Assembly (NCBI GenBank): GCA_023441965.1
Contig: JAEZNB010000099.1
Coordinates: 1-64,000, forward strand
Length of the DNA: 64,000 bases
Source: Bacillota bacterium
GTDB lineage: Bacteria; Bacillota; Clostridia; Lachnospirales; Lachnospiraceae
Direction: 5' to 3'
Shown in pieces: positions 23,416 through 32,835 of this stretch (position 1 is the first letter of the stretch; each line of letters opens with the position of its first letter). The notes under the pieces are model-generated. The model worked only from the letters and a program-made list of their open reading frames with translations. It was not told the origin of the DNA and did no database searches. The translations under genes were made by a program, and so were the position numbers.

Positions 23416-24112
23416 AAGATACAATGAAGCTTTAAAACTCTTCCGATCTGGAAAGAAATTAATTGAAATAGCTAATCAATTAAATCTTCCGGAAGGTACG
23501 GTCCGCCGGTGGAAGAGTACACATAAATGGGATAGCGAGCGCTCGGATAAAAAAGCGAACGTTCGGAAAAGAAAAAAAGGTGGTCAACCCGGTAATAAGA
23601 ACGCAGTTGGTAATGAGGGTGGCGCTGCTCCGCTCAGAAACGATAATGCCGTGAAGCATGGCTTATTTGAAAAGTATCTCCCTCAGGAAACGCTCGACAT
23701 CGTTAAGAATATGTCTCTGAATCCGCTGGATATTCTCTGGGATCAGATACAGATAGCATATGCTGCTATTATAAGGGCTCAGCAGATCTCTTATGTGAAG
23801 AATTGTAACGATATGACGAAAGAAGTATCAATGGACAGCATGGAAGCTACAGCATACAATATCCAATATGCCTGGGATAAACAAGCCAACTTTATGAAAG
23901 CGCAGGCACGTGCCCAGGGTGAATTAAGGTCCATGATAAAGCAATATGATGAAATGCTACATAAGAACTGGGATCTTGCTACAGAGGAGCAGAAAGCACG
24001 TATTGAGGTAATGAAAGCTAAAGCCAATATCGGAGGTAATGAGCCTACAGAAGATGACGGATTTATCGAAGCCTTATCTGGAAAGGTTGATGAGATATGG
24101 CAGGAAGAATAA
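23396..24112 (+). CDS. terS: Terminase small subunit
   Basis: A 238-residue DNA-recognition subunit of the packaging motor. The N-terminal helix-turn-helix (ERYNEALKLFRSGKKLIEIANQL then GTVRRWKS) is followed by a basic KRKKGGQPGNKNAVGN segment seen in PBSX-type TerS. Central helices would form the ring. GTG 23396 is chosen because GAGAGG stands 8 bases upstream; GTG 23387 would lie inside that ribosome site. Its end overlaps terL by 16 bases. Confidence 0.88.
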   Translation: MARAPDERYNEALKLFRSGKKLIEIANQLNLPEGTVRRWKSTHKWDSERSDKKANVRKRKKGGQPGNKNAVGNEGGAAPLRNDNAVKHGLFEKYLPQETLDIVKNMSLNPLDILWDQIQIAYAAIIRAQQISYVKNCNDMTKEVSMDSMEATAYNIQYAWDKQANFMKAQARAQGELRSMIKQYDEMLHKNWDLATEEQKARIEVMKAKANIGGNEPTEDDGFIEALSGKVDEIWQEE

Positions 24113-25374
24113 TCAAGGCTGTATTCAATTTTAAACCTTTCTCGAATAAGCAGCTTAAGGTTCTTACCTGGTGGCTTCCGAAATCACCGGTACATGACAA
24201 AGATGGCATTGTCGCTGATGGAGCAATCCGATCAGGCAAGACATTATCAATGTCGCTCTCATATGTGATCTGGGCCATGACTACATTCACCGGACAAAAC
24301 TTCGGTATGTGTGGTAAGACAATCGGCTCCTTCAGGAGAAATGTATTATTCTGGTTAAAACTGATGCTTCGATCCCGGGGATACGGAGTTGCTGATCATA
24401 GGGCTGATAATCTGCTGGTAGTGTCCAGAGGGGATATAACAAATTACTTTTATATATTTGGTGGTAAAGACGAGCGGTCGCAGGATCTGATACAAGGTAT
24501 CACCCTGGCAGGCTGCTTTTTTGATGAAGTCGCACTGATGCCGGAATCCTTTGTTAACCAGGCAACCGGTCGATGTTCAGTTGACGGATCAAAGTTCTGG
24601 TTTAACTGTAACCCGGACGGGCCTTATCACTGGTTTAAGGTCAACTGGATAGATAAGATCGCAGAGAAGAATTTGCTTTATCTGCATTTCACCATGGATG
24701 ACAACCTGAGCCTATCCGAGAAGATAAAAGCCAGGTACCGAGCGATGTATTCTGGAGTGTTCTATCAGCGGTATATCCTTGGATTATGGGTGGTAGCTGA
24801 GGGAATTATCTATGATATGTTTGACCGGACGAAGCATGTAATTGATAAACTGATAGACCTTATCACAGATACATACTATGTCAGCATCGACTATGGTACC
24901 CAGAATGCTACGGTATTCCTTCTCTGGTGTAAAAACCGTCAAGGCAAATGGGTCTGCATTAAAGAATATTACTATTCTGGCCGTGATGAGAGTGAACAGA
25001 AAACTGACTCAGAATATGCGGATGACCTGCAGAGTTTTCTGGGCGGCATTAAGCCAAAGGCTGTTATAGTGGATCCGAGTGCAGCCTCATTTATCGCGGA
25101 GCTGCGGAAGCGTGGATATCACATCCGGAAGGCGAGGAATGTTGTACTGGATGGTATCCGTTTTGTCGCAACATTGCTTAATCAGGAATTGATCGCATTC
25201 TCGGAAGAGTGTAAAAACACTATCTTGGAATTCAATAGTTATATCTGGGATGCCAAGGCTTGCGAACGAGGTGAAGATAAGCCGATTAAACAGCATGATC
25301 ATGCGATGGATGCAGTAAGGTACTTCTGCTATACGATAATATTCAAAGGCAACAGTATATCAGTATTTAAGTGA
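24097..25374 (+). CDS. terL: Terminase large subunit, PBSX family
   Basis: A 425-residue packaging ATPase and nuclease. Walker A is GAIRSGKT (about 44-51) and Walker B is CFFDEVAL. The nuclease domain has SIDYGTQNAT, VDPSAASF and the closing DHAMDAVRYFCY acidic motif. All key residues appear present. It cuts and pumps DNA into the prohead through the portal encoded next. Confidence 0.95.
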   Translation: MAGRIIKAVFNFKPFSNKQLKVLTWWLPKSPVHDKDGIVADGAIRSGKTLSMSLSYVIWAMTTFTGQNFGMCGKTIGSFRRNVLFWLKLMLRSRGYGVADHRADNLLVVSRGDITNYFYIFGGKDERSQDLIQGITLAGCFFDEVALMPESFVNQATGRCSVDGSKFWFNCNPDGPYHWFKVNWIDKIAEKNLLYLHFTMDDNLSLSEKIKARYRAMYSGVFYQRYILGLWVVAEGIIYDMFDRTKHVIDKLIDLITDTYYVSIDYGTQNATVFLLWCKNRQGKWVCIKEYYYSGRDESEQKTDSEYADDLQSFLGGIKPKAVIVDPSAASFIAELRKRGYHIRKARNVVLDGIRFVATLLNQELIAFSEECKNTILEFNSYIWDAKACERGEDKPIKQHDHAMDAVRYFCYTIIFKGNSISVFK

Positions 25375-25384
25375 GGTGAGGACT

Positions 25385-26794
25385 ATGGAATTTAGAAATG
25401 ATGTTAACATATTAACAACCCCGGAGCTGATCAAGATATACATCGATGAGTTTGAGCGATCTGAAGAGCGCCAGCTGATGATCAAGGGTGAGAATTATTA
25501 CAAGGTTAAGAACGACATTCTCAATCGGAAAATGTACAGATATGAGAACGAGCGGCCGGTTGAAGATGAAACTAAGGCTAATCATAAGCTGGCACACGGC
25601 TTCATGCATGAGTTTGTCGAGGATAAGGTTAACTATCTTCTGTCAAAGCCTCTTACCATGGAATGCAAGGATGAGACTTATCTCAAGGCCGTCCAGGACA
25701 CTCTGGGTAAGAGATATCAGCATAGACTGGTACAGCTTGGTACGGAATGCAGCAACAAGGGTATTGCCTGGGCGTATGAGTACATAGATGCCAATGGCGA
25801 TAAAAAGATCATGAGAATCCCTTCCGAACAGTGCATCCCTCTCTGGGTTGATAATGATCATGAAGAGCTGCAGGCCATGATCCGGTATTACCAGATCGAA
25901 TCATACGAGGGTAAGGAAAAGAAGTATGTCACCAAGATCGAATATCATACTCCGGACGGTGTCGAGTATTACGAGAAGACCAAGGACGGTGAAGTTATCC
26001 TGGATGCAGAGAAGTATCTGGACGCTCCGGATGATGGCAGTAATTTGCTTCCGCACTTCACAATCAACAATGATCCGGGATCCTGGGAACGTGTCCCCTT
26101 TGTACCCTGGAAGAATAATGACTTTGAGCTGCCTGATCTGCAGTTTATCAAGACCATTATTGATGACTATGATCTGACGCGATCTGATGTATCTAACCTT
26201 CTGACAGATATTAAAGATATCATCTTCGCATTGAGAGGTTATGGCGGTGAAAGCTTAAGCGAGTTCATGCGTGAGCTGGCATATTACAAGGCCGTTAAGC
26301 TGGATGCAGATGAGAATGCCGGGGTGGATAAGATTGAGCATACCATCAATATCGATGCGGCTGAGAAGCACTTCCAGCAGCTTCTGAAGGACATTTACCG
26401 ATTCGGCCAGGCGGTCGATAAGGGACAGGATGACATAGGCAACAGCCCTTCCGGAATTGCTTTGAAATTTCTTTATTCCGGTTTAGACCTTAAGTGTAAT
26501 GCACTGGAGGACAACTTCAAATGGAGCTTTGAACAGCAGTTGTATTTCGTGAATAAGTATCTGGAGATTACCAGGAAGGGAACTCCGTCCGACAAGGAGA
26601 TCTCCATCATATTCAACCGCGATATTGCTATTAATGAATCACAGGCAATTACAGATTGTCAAAACAGTATGGGCGTTATCAGTCAGCAGACTATAATTGA
26701 AAACCACCCATGGACTAAGGATTATGAGACCGAAAAGGTAAGGCTTGATGAAGAGGCAATGTCGGACGAGGTTCCTATGCTGGGTGAAGATTAG
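25385..26794 (+). CDS. Portal protein, SPP1 gp6-like
   Basis: A 469-residue portal subunit; twelve form the DNA gate at one capsid corner. The sequence has HKLAHGFMHEFVEDKVNYL, IPSEQCIPLW and GNSPSGIALKFLYSGLDLKC, typical of the SPP1 gp6/DUF1073-like portal group. ATG 25385 is used, with GAGGTGAGG upstream; GTG 25376 overlaps that site. It lies 10 bases after terL. Confidence 0.93.
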   Translation: MEFRNDVNILTTPELIKIYIDEFERSEERQLMIKGENYYKVKNDILNRKMYRYENERPVEDETKANHKLAHGFMHEFVEDKVNYLLSKPLTMECKDETYLKAVQDTLGKRYQHRLVQLGTECSNKGIAWAYEYIDANGDKKIMRIPSEQCIPLWVDNDHEELQAMIRYYQIESYEGKEKKYVTKIEYHTPDGVEYYEKTKDGEVILDAEKYLDAPDDGSNLLPHFTINNDPGSWERVPFVPWKNNDFELPDLQFIKTIIDDYDLTRSDVSNLLTDIKDIIFALRGYGGESLSEFMRELAYYKAVKLDADENAGVDKIEHTINIDAAEKHFQQLLKDIYRFGQAVDKGQDDIGNSPSGIALKFLYSGLDLKCNALEDNFKWSFEQQLYFVNKYLEITRKGTPSDKEISIIFNRDIAINESQAITDCQNSMGVISQQTIIENHPWTKDYETEKVRLDEEAMSDEVPMLGED

Positions 26795-26814
26795 GAGGAG
26801 GAGGACGAGGAAGA

Positions 26815-27048
26815 ATGATTGCTATGACCTGTAATAAAAAAGGTTATCCGGAATTCAGGGAAGAATGCAACAAATGCCCGATGATGGTTGAATGTGTAAT
26901 CAATGGAAAATCTGTTGCGGTTGGAATGCTTGAATGTCCTTCGGTCAATGTGACTGTAAACATTAACGGAGCTTCTGACGGTGTTTCGATCGATAAAATA
27001 ATAGATCGAATCAATAAAAACCTTAAGATTACGTTTGGTGGTGATTAA
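26815..27048 (+). CDS. Small Cys-containing phage protein in the head operon
   Basis: A 77-residue protein. CNKKGYPEFREECNKCPMMVEC holds several Cys residues at its start (about 6-27), followed by a beta-like VNVTVNINGASDGVSIDKI. It fits tightly between the portal and MuF genes. Unknown function; metal binding is possible. Confidence 0.7.
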   Translation: MIAMTCNKKGYPEFREECNKCPMMVECVINGKSVAVGMLECPSVNVTVNINGASDGVSIDKIIDRINKNLKITFGGD

Positions 27049-27050
27049 CC

Positions 27051-28637
27051 TTGAGCAAAGCTAATAAGCCATATTGGCAGGATCGCCAGGAGAAGAAGTA
27101 TTTAGCCGGAGAGAAGAAGGTCAATCAGTATTATAAGGACCTTGAGAAGTCTTTCGAACAGGCCAAGAGAGAAATCCAGTCTACGATCAATGACTTCTAC
27201 TGGCGGTATGCCGAGGAAAATCAATTATCCTATGCCAGTGCTCAGTTGAAGTTATCTCAGACGGAGATCGGGGAGTTACAGGACTTTATCGATAAGGTCA
27301 AGGCGAATATGGGTAAATACAATCAGGAGCTCAATAACACGAGTATCCGGGCAAGGATTACCCGATATCAGGCACTTGAGAAACAGATTGATGCCCAGCT
27401 CCAGCAGCTGTATGCAATTGAGTATCAGTATAAGGGCGAGGAGCTGCTGAAAGAAGTTTACTCTGATGCGTATTACAGGACATGGTTTAATATCGATCGG
27501 TATCACGGATTCCATCAGGAGTTTGCACAGATCAGTGCCAAGACCGTGGATGAGCTGATTAGATACCCTTTCAGCGGAGCTGATTTCTCCACCCGGCTCT
27601 GGAAGCAAAAAGCTCATATGCTTCAGAGGTTAAATGAAAGCATTACAACCATGCTGATCCAGGGCCGGAACCCAAAGACATTGGCCGGCGAGATGGCCAA
27701 AACTTTTGGTACCAAAGAATACGAAGCATATCGGTTACTACATACAGAGGGATCCTTCATCATGGAACAAGGGGCCTTAGAAGCCTACAGGGAGGATGGG
27801 GTTGAAAAGTATCAGATACTTGCAACCCTGGACCATAAGACATCTGATATCTGCAGGGAAGAGGACGGGGAGATATACGACATTGATAAGGCGATAACCG
27901 GGAAAAACTATCCTCCTTATCATCCGTTCTGCAGAACGACAACGGTCCCATATTATGATGATGCCGATAAGGGAACAAGGGTTGCACGTGACCCCGTAAC
28001 CGGTAAGAATTACGATGTACCTGCCGATATGTCATATGAGCAATGGTATGATAAGTACATAAAAGACAATCCGGAAGCGTTGCTCGAGGAAACTAAGTGG
28101 AAGAATCGGCACAATGATAAAAAGCAGTATGAGAGGTACAAAGAAGTACTGGGCAAGGATATAGGAGTAAATTCTCTTGATAATTTCCAGAATTTGAAGT
28201 ATAATGATACTGCGAAGTGGCAGGATAAACAATATGCGTATAGGATACAGAATATCAGAAATAAAATACGCTCTGATGCCCAGATTAAAACGATAGATAT
28301 AGGTCAGCAAAATAAGCATATTGTTGGAAGTAATGAGTATAAGCAGTATGTTGAGAAGCTTGCGAAAGTGCTGCAATATGGACCAAGCCGCCTTGAGGTA
28401 TCCATAGAGCAGGCACAGGAATTAGTTAATAAGCATCACGGAACCGGAAGAATTGATTTGAAAAAAGGCAAGTGGAATAATGAAGAGGTTATCCTAAATA
28501 ACGATATGATAGTAGGCACCGTTGTAAACAATGTTAATGGGACAGAGGCAAAAACAACAGTATTTAAGATTAAATACGGTAAGAAAGGAACACATATTGT
28601 TCCTGACTATCCAAGTAAGAAAGAAGGGAAGAAATGA
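27051..28637 (+). CDS. MuF-type minor head protein with C-terminal Ntox50-like toxin domain
   Basis: A 528-residue fusion. Residues about 1-330 are the MuF/SPP1 gp7 minor capsid domain, with LLHTEGSFIMEQGA, CREEDGEIYDI and YHPFCRTTTVPYYD. Residues about 420-528 match the polymorphic toxin type 50 group: IGQQNKHIVGSNEYKQY, SIEQAQELVNKHHGTGR and the C-terminal KYGKKGTHIVPDYP. MuF toxins are known in temperate phages; the domain is thought to be a nuclease. The small gene overlapping its stop is a probable immunity partner. The toxin could be carried in the virion and delivered with DNA (inference). Confidence 0.85.
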   Translation: MSKANKPYWQDRQEKKYLAGEKKVNQYYKDLEKSFEQAKREIQSTINDFYWRYAEENQLSYASAQLKLSQTEIGELQDFIDKVKANMGKYNQELNNTSIRARITRYQALEKQIDAQLQQLYAIEYQYKGEELLKEVYSDAYYRTWFNIDRYHGFHQEFAQISAKTVDELIRYPFSGADFSTRLWKQKAHMLQRLNESITTMLIQGRNPKTLAGEMAKTFGTKEYEAYRLLHTEGSFIMEQGALEAYREDGVEKYQILATLDHKTSDICREEDGEIYDIDKAITGKNYPPYHPFCRTTTVPYYDDADKGTRVARDPVTGKNYDVPADMSYEQWYDKYIKDNPEALLEETKWKNRHNDKKQYERYKEVLGKDIGVNSLDNFQNLKYNDTAKWQDKQYAYRIQNIRNKIRSDAQIKTIDIGQQNKHIVGSNEYKQYVEKLAKVLQYGPSRLEVSIEQAQELVNKHHGTGRIDLKKGKWNNEEVILNNDMIVGTVVNNVNGTEAKTTVFKIKYGKKGTHIVPDYPSKKEGKK

Positions 28638-28846
28638 AACCAGGAGGAGTAAGGAGCTTATCTGAATATGTATATAAAACAATTCGGGTAAAAACAAAGG
28701 ACGGAAGAACTCTTGAAGGCGATTGTGTTAGCTTCACGGATGAAGTAGGTAGCGATTCAGGGTTTGAAGAAATAACCATCGATTACGAAACCCATGGTGA
28801 AGTAGTTGATGAAAGCGAGATTGAAGAAATAACAGTTCTATCATAA
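28634..28846 (+). CDS. Probable immunity protein, LSM-like, for the MuF toxin
   Basis: A 70-residue acidic protein: TIRVKTKDGRTLEGDCVSF and an ESEIEEITVL end give an LSM-like small beta barrel. Its ATG overlaps the toxin gene stop (ATGA), and a terminator follows at once, so the two form one unit. Position and size fit an immunity protein that guards the lysogen from the Ntox50-like domain. Confidence 0.7.
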   Translation: MKPGGVRSLSEYVYKTIRVKTKDGRTLEGDCVSFTDEVGSDSGFEEITIDYETHGEVVDESEIEEITVLS

Positions 28847-28879
28847 ATACCATCTATCATAACGGAAGGTGGTATTTTT
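28846..28879 (+). terminator. Intrinsic terminator after the immunity gene
   Basis: AATACCA pairs with TGGTATT, followed by TTTAT. The stretch 28880-29048 then holds a possible 11-codon ORF starting TTG after AAGGAGGTGAACC (about 28949) and a second terminator, GACC/GGTC with TTATTTTT (29005-29028). Confidence 0.65.
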
Positions 28880-29048
28880 ATACCTTAAATCTAGCACTTA
28901 CTCCGGTATGTGCTTTTCTTATGCAGATTAAGGAGGTGAACCAAACTTGAAACGCAAACACTATAACAGCGAGAAAGGTTAGGTGATCCGACTATCTCCC
29001 TCATGACCGGGGTTAAGGTCTTATTTTTATGCCGAAAGGAATGATGTT

Positions 29049-29225
29049 ATGGGAATACAAAATATCGTTAATATGATTGAAGCGCTAAAGGCTGAGGAAT
29101 ACGGAGTTTTTGGCTCCACTAAAACAAATGACAAGGATATGCTGTTAGTACAACATTCTGAATTTTTTGGTTTTCAGCGTGCGTGCGACAGGATTGTTCA
29201 TGAGTTAAAACACAATTTAAAGTAA
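29049..29225 (+). CDS. Small hypothetical phage protein, 58 residues
   Basis: The N-terminus MGIQNIVNMIEALKAEEYG and the end RACDRIVHELKHNL are helical. GAAAGGAA lies 7 bases upstream. The gene is bracketed by terminators (29005-29028 and 29230-29251), so it may be another small cargo unit. Family unknown. Confidence 0.5.
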   Translation: MGIQNIVNMIEALKAEEYGVFGSTKTNDKDMLLVQHSEFFGFQRACDRIVHELKHNLK

Positions 29226-29229
29226 CTAA

Positions 29230-29251
29230 GTCGTAGCAATACGGCTTTTTA
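29230..29251 (+). terminator. Intrinsic terminator before the scaffold gene
   Basis: GTCGTA-gcaa-TACGGC followed by TTTTTATT. It separates gene 29049 from the scaffold/capsid genes. Confidence 0.65.
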
Positions 29252-29343
29252 TTATGCCGCCATTTTGGTATTGTTGGGCGTTAACTAATAAGACATCACC
29301 GGACACGACCGGGTAAAAAGTGTAGATGAAAGGAAGGAAAGTT

Positions 29344-29946
29344 ATGAAAAAAGAAGATTTAATCGCAATGGGTTTAACAGATGAGCAGGCCGACAAGGTC
29401 CTTGGAGCATATACCGAAGAGATGAAAGGATTTATCCCGAAGGCGCGTTTCGATGAGGTAAACGATGCCAAGAAGGACCTGGAGCAGCAGATCAAGGACA
29501 GAGATACCCAGTTGACCGAACTTAATAAAAAAGTGAAGGGCAATGAGGACCTCGAAAAGACTATTAAAGATCTGCAGGAGGCCAATAAGGCCACTAAGGA
29601 TACCTATGAGGCTAAGATCAAGGAAATGCAGATCGAGTCTGCTATCCGTGAAAAGCTGACTGATACGAAGTATCCGGATCTCTTGATCACGAAGTTTGAT
29701 AAGTCAAAGATTGTTGTCGCAGCTGACGGTACCATATCCGGTATTGATGAACAGCTGACGGGCCTTAAGGAGCAGTACAAAGATTTGTTTACTGTTGAGG
29801 TAAAGGGCAATCCCCCTTACAACAAGGACAAGTCCCATTCTGGGATTAAGAACCCTTGGAGTAAGGAGCACTTCAACCTGACTGAGCAGGGAAAATTACT
29901 CAGAGAGAACCCCGAGCTTGCTAAGCAGTATATGGCAAGCAAATAA
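29344..29946 (+). CDS. Phage scaffolding protein (GP20 family)
   Basis: A 200-residue helical protein. It opens KKEDLIAMGLTDEQADKVLG with GFIPKARFDEVN, the usual start of GP20 scaffolds. A coiled coil follows (about 40-110), and the C-terminus ends NPELAKQYMASK. It shapes the prohead and is lost before packaging. ATG 29344 has GGAAGGAAAG upstream; 29326 is less likely. Confidence 0.9.
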   Translation: MKKEDLIAMGLTDEQADKVLGAYTEEMKGFIPKARFDEVNDAKKDLEQQIKDRDTQLTELNKKVKGNEDLEKTIKDLQEANKATKDTYEAKIKEMQIESAIREKLTDTKYPDLLITKFDKSKIVVAADGTISGIDEQLTGLKEQYKDLFTVEVKGNPPYNKDKSHSGIKNPWSKEHFNLTEQGKLLRENPELAKQYMASK

Positions 29947-29981
29947 CAATTAATCAAATTTGAGAAAGGAAGGTATTTAAT

Positions 29982-30962
29982 ATGCCCGATGTAAACAAGA
30001 CAAGAATTACGGATGTAATCGTCCCCGAAGTATTTAACCCTTATGTAATTCAGAGAACCGCGGAGCTTTCCGCATTATCCCAGGCAGGTATTATCAGCAA
30101 CAACCCTGAACTCGACAGACTTGCAACTGCAGGCGGTAGACTTATCAACATGCCATTCTGGGAAGACCTTGATGGTGATGACGAGGTATTGTCTGATGGC
30201 GAAGCATTAACCCCCGGCAAGATCACAGCTGGTAAGGATATCGCAGTCCTTTATATGAGAGGCAAGGCATGGTCCGTAAACGACCTCGCAAAGGCTCTTT
30301 CCGGTGATGATCCCATGGCTGCTATCGGCGACCTGGTAGCTGCATACTGGGCAAGACGTAGACAGGCTCTTTTATTCTCCACTTTAAAGGGCGTGTTTGC
30401 AGCTGCTTCCATGGCAGGTAATTTGCACGATATTTCCGGAGCAACTGGCAATTCCGGAGCCGATGCTCTTATTGCAGGAACTACATTCCTCGATGCAGCT
30501 CAGAAGATGGGCGATGCAAAGGGAAAGCTTACCGCTGTAGGTATGCACTCTGCAGTTGCAACCTATCTCGCTAAGAAGGACTTGATTGAGTACAAGCCTG
30601 ATAGCGAAGGAAATCCTACTATCAAGTATTTCCTTGGCAAGAGAGTTATTGAGGACGATGGATGCCCGTTTGATACCTCTACCAAGATTTGCACTACTTA
30701 CCTGTTTGGTGAGGGCGCAATCGGCTTAGGTAATGGCGCTGCTCCGGTACCCACTGAGATGGATCGTGACAGCCTTGCCGGAGATGATATCCTCATCAAC
30801 AGACAGCACTTCCTGTTACACCCTCGTGGTGTTAAGTGGACTGATGCGAGCGTAGAGGGTGACAGCCCTACCAATGCAGAGGCTGAAACTGCTGCAAACT
30901 GGCAGAGAGTTTACGAGAATAAGAATATCAGGATCGTTTGCTTCAAACACAAAATCGTGTAA
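29982..30962 (+). CDS. Major capsid protein
   Basis: A 326-residue HK97-fold shell protein. The opening (TRITDVIVPEVFNPYVIQRT), GGRLINMPFWEDLDGDDEVL and HSAVATYLAKKDLIEY are typical of the major capsid group paired with GP20 scaffolds. It follows the scaffold gene, with AAAGGAAGG upstream. Codon use is noticeably more biased (for example frequent CTT, GCA, AAG), fitting high expression. Confidence 0.93.
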   Translation: MPDVNKTRITDVIVPEVFNPYVIQRTAELSALSQAGIISNNPELDRLATAGGRLINMPFWEDLDGDDEVLSDGEALTPGKITAGKDIAVLYMRGKAWSVNDLAKALSGDDPMAAIGDLVAAYWARRRQALLFSTLKGVFAAASMAGNLHDISGATGNSGADALIAGTTFLDAAQKMGDAKGKLTAVGMHSAVATYLAKKDLIEYKPDSEGNPTIKYFLGKRVIEDDGCPFDTSTKICTTYLFGEGAIGLGNGAAPVPTEMDRDSLAGDDILINRQHFLLHPRGVKWTDASVEGDSPTNAEAETAANWQRVYENKNIRIVCFKHKIV

Positions 30963-30975
30963 GGAGGGTACATAG

Positions 30976-31494
30976 ATGAGAGCTATTGATAAGTTTAAGA
31001 GTCATACATATGTGCCTAACCATTTTTATGATTACCTGAAGCTTTTTGAGGACGCGGCTGGGGGTGACATCGATCTTGTCATCCTCCCGGCTATGACCGG
31101 AGCTGGAGGGGATGAAGCAGCCCTTAAACCTACGGTCTCCACAGCCAATGATGGTTATGCTTTTGACGTTACCTTAAAGGTAATGAATAAGGCGAAAACC
31201 AAGGTCATGGAATGGTATAACGGAACCATGGAAGTTAAGGTTGATATCACTACTTCGGCCGGCACTATTACTGTTGATGATGGCGACGCAGGCGCAGCGG
31301 GAGTGGATGCAACCAAAAATATGACCTTCGAGAACGGTGTTTGCGTCTTCAAGTTAACTTTAGGTGGAACCTGGGCTGAGAACGACACCATCAAGGTGAC
31401 CGTAGATGACAGCAATGTCGGGATCCTTGGATATACCGTTGAGAAGAATGCTCACTTCCTGGTCAAGGTTGCTGCTGATCCTTCAGAAGGCTAA
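30976..31494 (+). CDS. Probable capsid decoration or head-fibre protein
   Basis: A 172-residue protein. After a short N-terminus, a Gly/Asp-rich beta region (about 60-160) looks like an immunoglobulin-like fold (AFDVTLKVMN, MEVKVDITTSAGTITVDDG, DTIKVTVDDSN). Its location right after the capsid gene suggests a surface decoration. The family is not certain. Confidence 0.65.
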   Translation: MRAIDKFKSHTYVPNHFYDYLKLFEDAAGGDIDLVILPAMTGAGGDEAALKPTVSTANDGYAFDVTLKVMNKAKTKVMEWYNGTMEVKVDITTSAGTITVDDGDAGAAGVDATKNMTFENGVCVFKLTLGGTWAENDTIKVTVDDSNVGILGYTVEKNAHFLVKVAADPSEG

Positions 31495-31511
31495 GAATGT
31501 GAGGTGTCATT

Positions 31512-31718
31512 ATGAGTGTAACAGGATTTCAGAGGCGGCGAAGGACGATTGCTGCTATGAGAGCTCCTGCAGAGGTAAACATTAAGGCAGAGCCTACAAA
31601 GCCTCTTATCGAGTTTACCAATAAGGAGCTCAAAACCATGCTCGATGAAAAGGGTATCGCATATGATACCAGGGCAAATAAGGATACATTGATAAAATTA
31701 CTAGAGGGCGCTGAGTAA
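31512..31718 (+). CDS. Small HeH/LEM-type phage protein
   Basis: A 68-residue protein. The C-terminal half FTNKELKTMLDEKGIAYDTRA then KDTLIKLLEGAE is a helix-extended-helix/SAP-like fold often found after capsid genes. The N-terminus is basic (FQRRRRTI). Nucleic acid or capsid binding is likely, but the role is unknown. Confidence 0.75.
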   Translation: MSVTGFQRRRRTIAAMRAPAEVNIKAEPTKPLIEFTNKELKTMLDEKGIAYDTRANKDTLIKLLEGAE

Positions 31719-31751
31719 TCAGCCCCTCTTTTTAGAAGGGAGCTGATATCA

Positions 31752-32090
31752 GTGTCAAAAGAAGAAATGTTGGCCAAGGTTAAGGATAACCTTAACCTCG
31801 AAGACGACACGAAGGACCTGATGATCTCTGACGTGATCCAGGACGTAATGAATTACTGTAATCGCGCTGACCTCCCGGAAGCCATGGAGCCATTTATCCG
31901 GAAGAAAGTCAAGGGTATCATAACCTATGAAGCAGAGAATGGCACCAGCTCCGTGTTTGATGTGAAGTCCGTTAAAGAAGGTGACACTTCCATAACCTAC
32001 AATGTTGACGAGGTCTCCAGAGAAACTGTGTACGGCTTATCCAAAGAGGATATAAAGCGCCTACAGGAATTCAGGAGGTTGCGTCGATGA
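31752..32090 (+). CDS. Head-tail connector protein (gp6-like)
   Basis: A 112-residue helical protein: DLMISDVIQDVMNYCNRADLP and the RRLR end match phage gp6/gp15-type adaptors that bind under the portal. GTG 31752 is the start after AAGGGAGCTG. It overlaps the next gene by 4 bases. Confidence 0.8.
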   Translation: MSKEEMLAKVKDNLNLEDDTKDLMISDVIQDVMNYCNRADLPEAMEPFIRKKVKGIITYEAENGTSSVFDVKSVKEGDTSITYNVDEVSRETVYGLSKEDIKRLQEFRRLRR

Positions 32091-32422
32091 TAGCTCTTCA
32101 GAGGTTGTGGAAAGATACCATGGATATCTACCGATATGAGGAATACGAGGAGAACAATGTTACCAAGAGCGGCGAGGTCCTTAAGCACTCCAATATTAAA
32201 TGCCACTATAGCAAGGGTAATTTGACTGATACGGGCACGGATGGAGTTCCGACACTGGTTAACTCGTCTACACTGTTTTGTGCCCTAGAAACCGATTTAA
32301 AGGAGGGCGACAAAGTCATTGTTACTCAACGCAATGGCAGGCAGGTCACTCTCAAGGTCGGTGAGGGCTTTCCATACTCCGGGCATCAAGAATTCAAAGT
32401 GAAACGGGATGATACGGTATGA
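32087..32422 (+). CDS. Head closure / head-tail joining protein
   Basis: A 111-residue beta-rich protein with MDIYRYEEYEENNVTKSGEV near its start and GDKVIVTQRNGRQVTLKVGE later. Its size, fold pattern and place match head closure (stopper) proteins in PBSX-like phages. Coupled to both neighbours by ATGA-type overlaps. Confidence 0.75.
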   Translation: MIALQRLWKDTMDIYRYEEYEENNVTKSGEVLKHSNIKCHYSKGNLTDTGTDGVPTLVNSSTLFCALETDLKEGDKVIVTQRNGRQVTLKVGEGFPYSGHQEFKVKRDDTV

Positions 32423-32835
32423 ATAATAACCAGAGAGCCAACCAGATCGCAATCAAGCAGTTCCGGAAGGAGCTGTCGGCAATGCTGGATGATATCCGGG
32501 ATATTGACATCAAATGTCTTAATCGGGCAGTCAATGAAGGCGTAGCCGATGCAAAGCGGAACACTCCTGTCGATACAGGGTTTATGCGCCGCTCTTGGCG
32601 ATCAGCTCCGGCAGTGAAGTCAGTCGCCGGTGGAGTCACTAAGTCGATGATCAACACAGCCGATTATTCCTCATATGTCAATGACGGACATAGACTGGTT
32701 AATGGAGCCGGTGAAACCGTTGGATGGGTCAATGGCCAGTTTATGCTTGAGAAAGCCATTAATAAGACGGACAAGGCACTTGAGAGGGAATTCAAGAAAG
32801 AGGTAGAAAGGGTGAACAGAGAACATGATAAATGA
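32419..32835 (+). CDS. HK97 gp10 family tail/neck component
   Basis: A 138-residue protein. The motif TPVDTGFMRRSWR followed by NTADYSSYVNDGHR is the HK97 gp10 signature. It helps join and complete the tail. It overlaps the next gene by 11 bases. Confidence 0.85.
   Translation: MNNNQRANQIAIKQFRKELSAMLDDIRDIDIKCLNRAVNEGVADAKRNTPVDTGFMRRSWRSAPAVKSVAGGVTKSMINTADYSSYVNDGHRLVNGAGETVGWVNGQFMLEKAINKTDKALEREFKKEVERVNREHDK

Noticed and set aside
28949..28984. Tiny ORF starting TTG after AAGGAGGTG
   Set aside because: It has only 11 codons. A strong ribosome site alone does not show a functional peptide; noted under the terminator entry.
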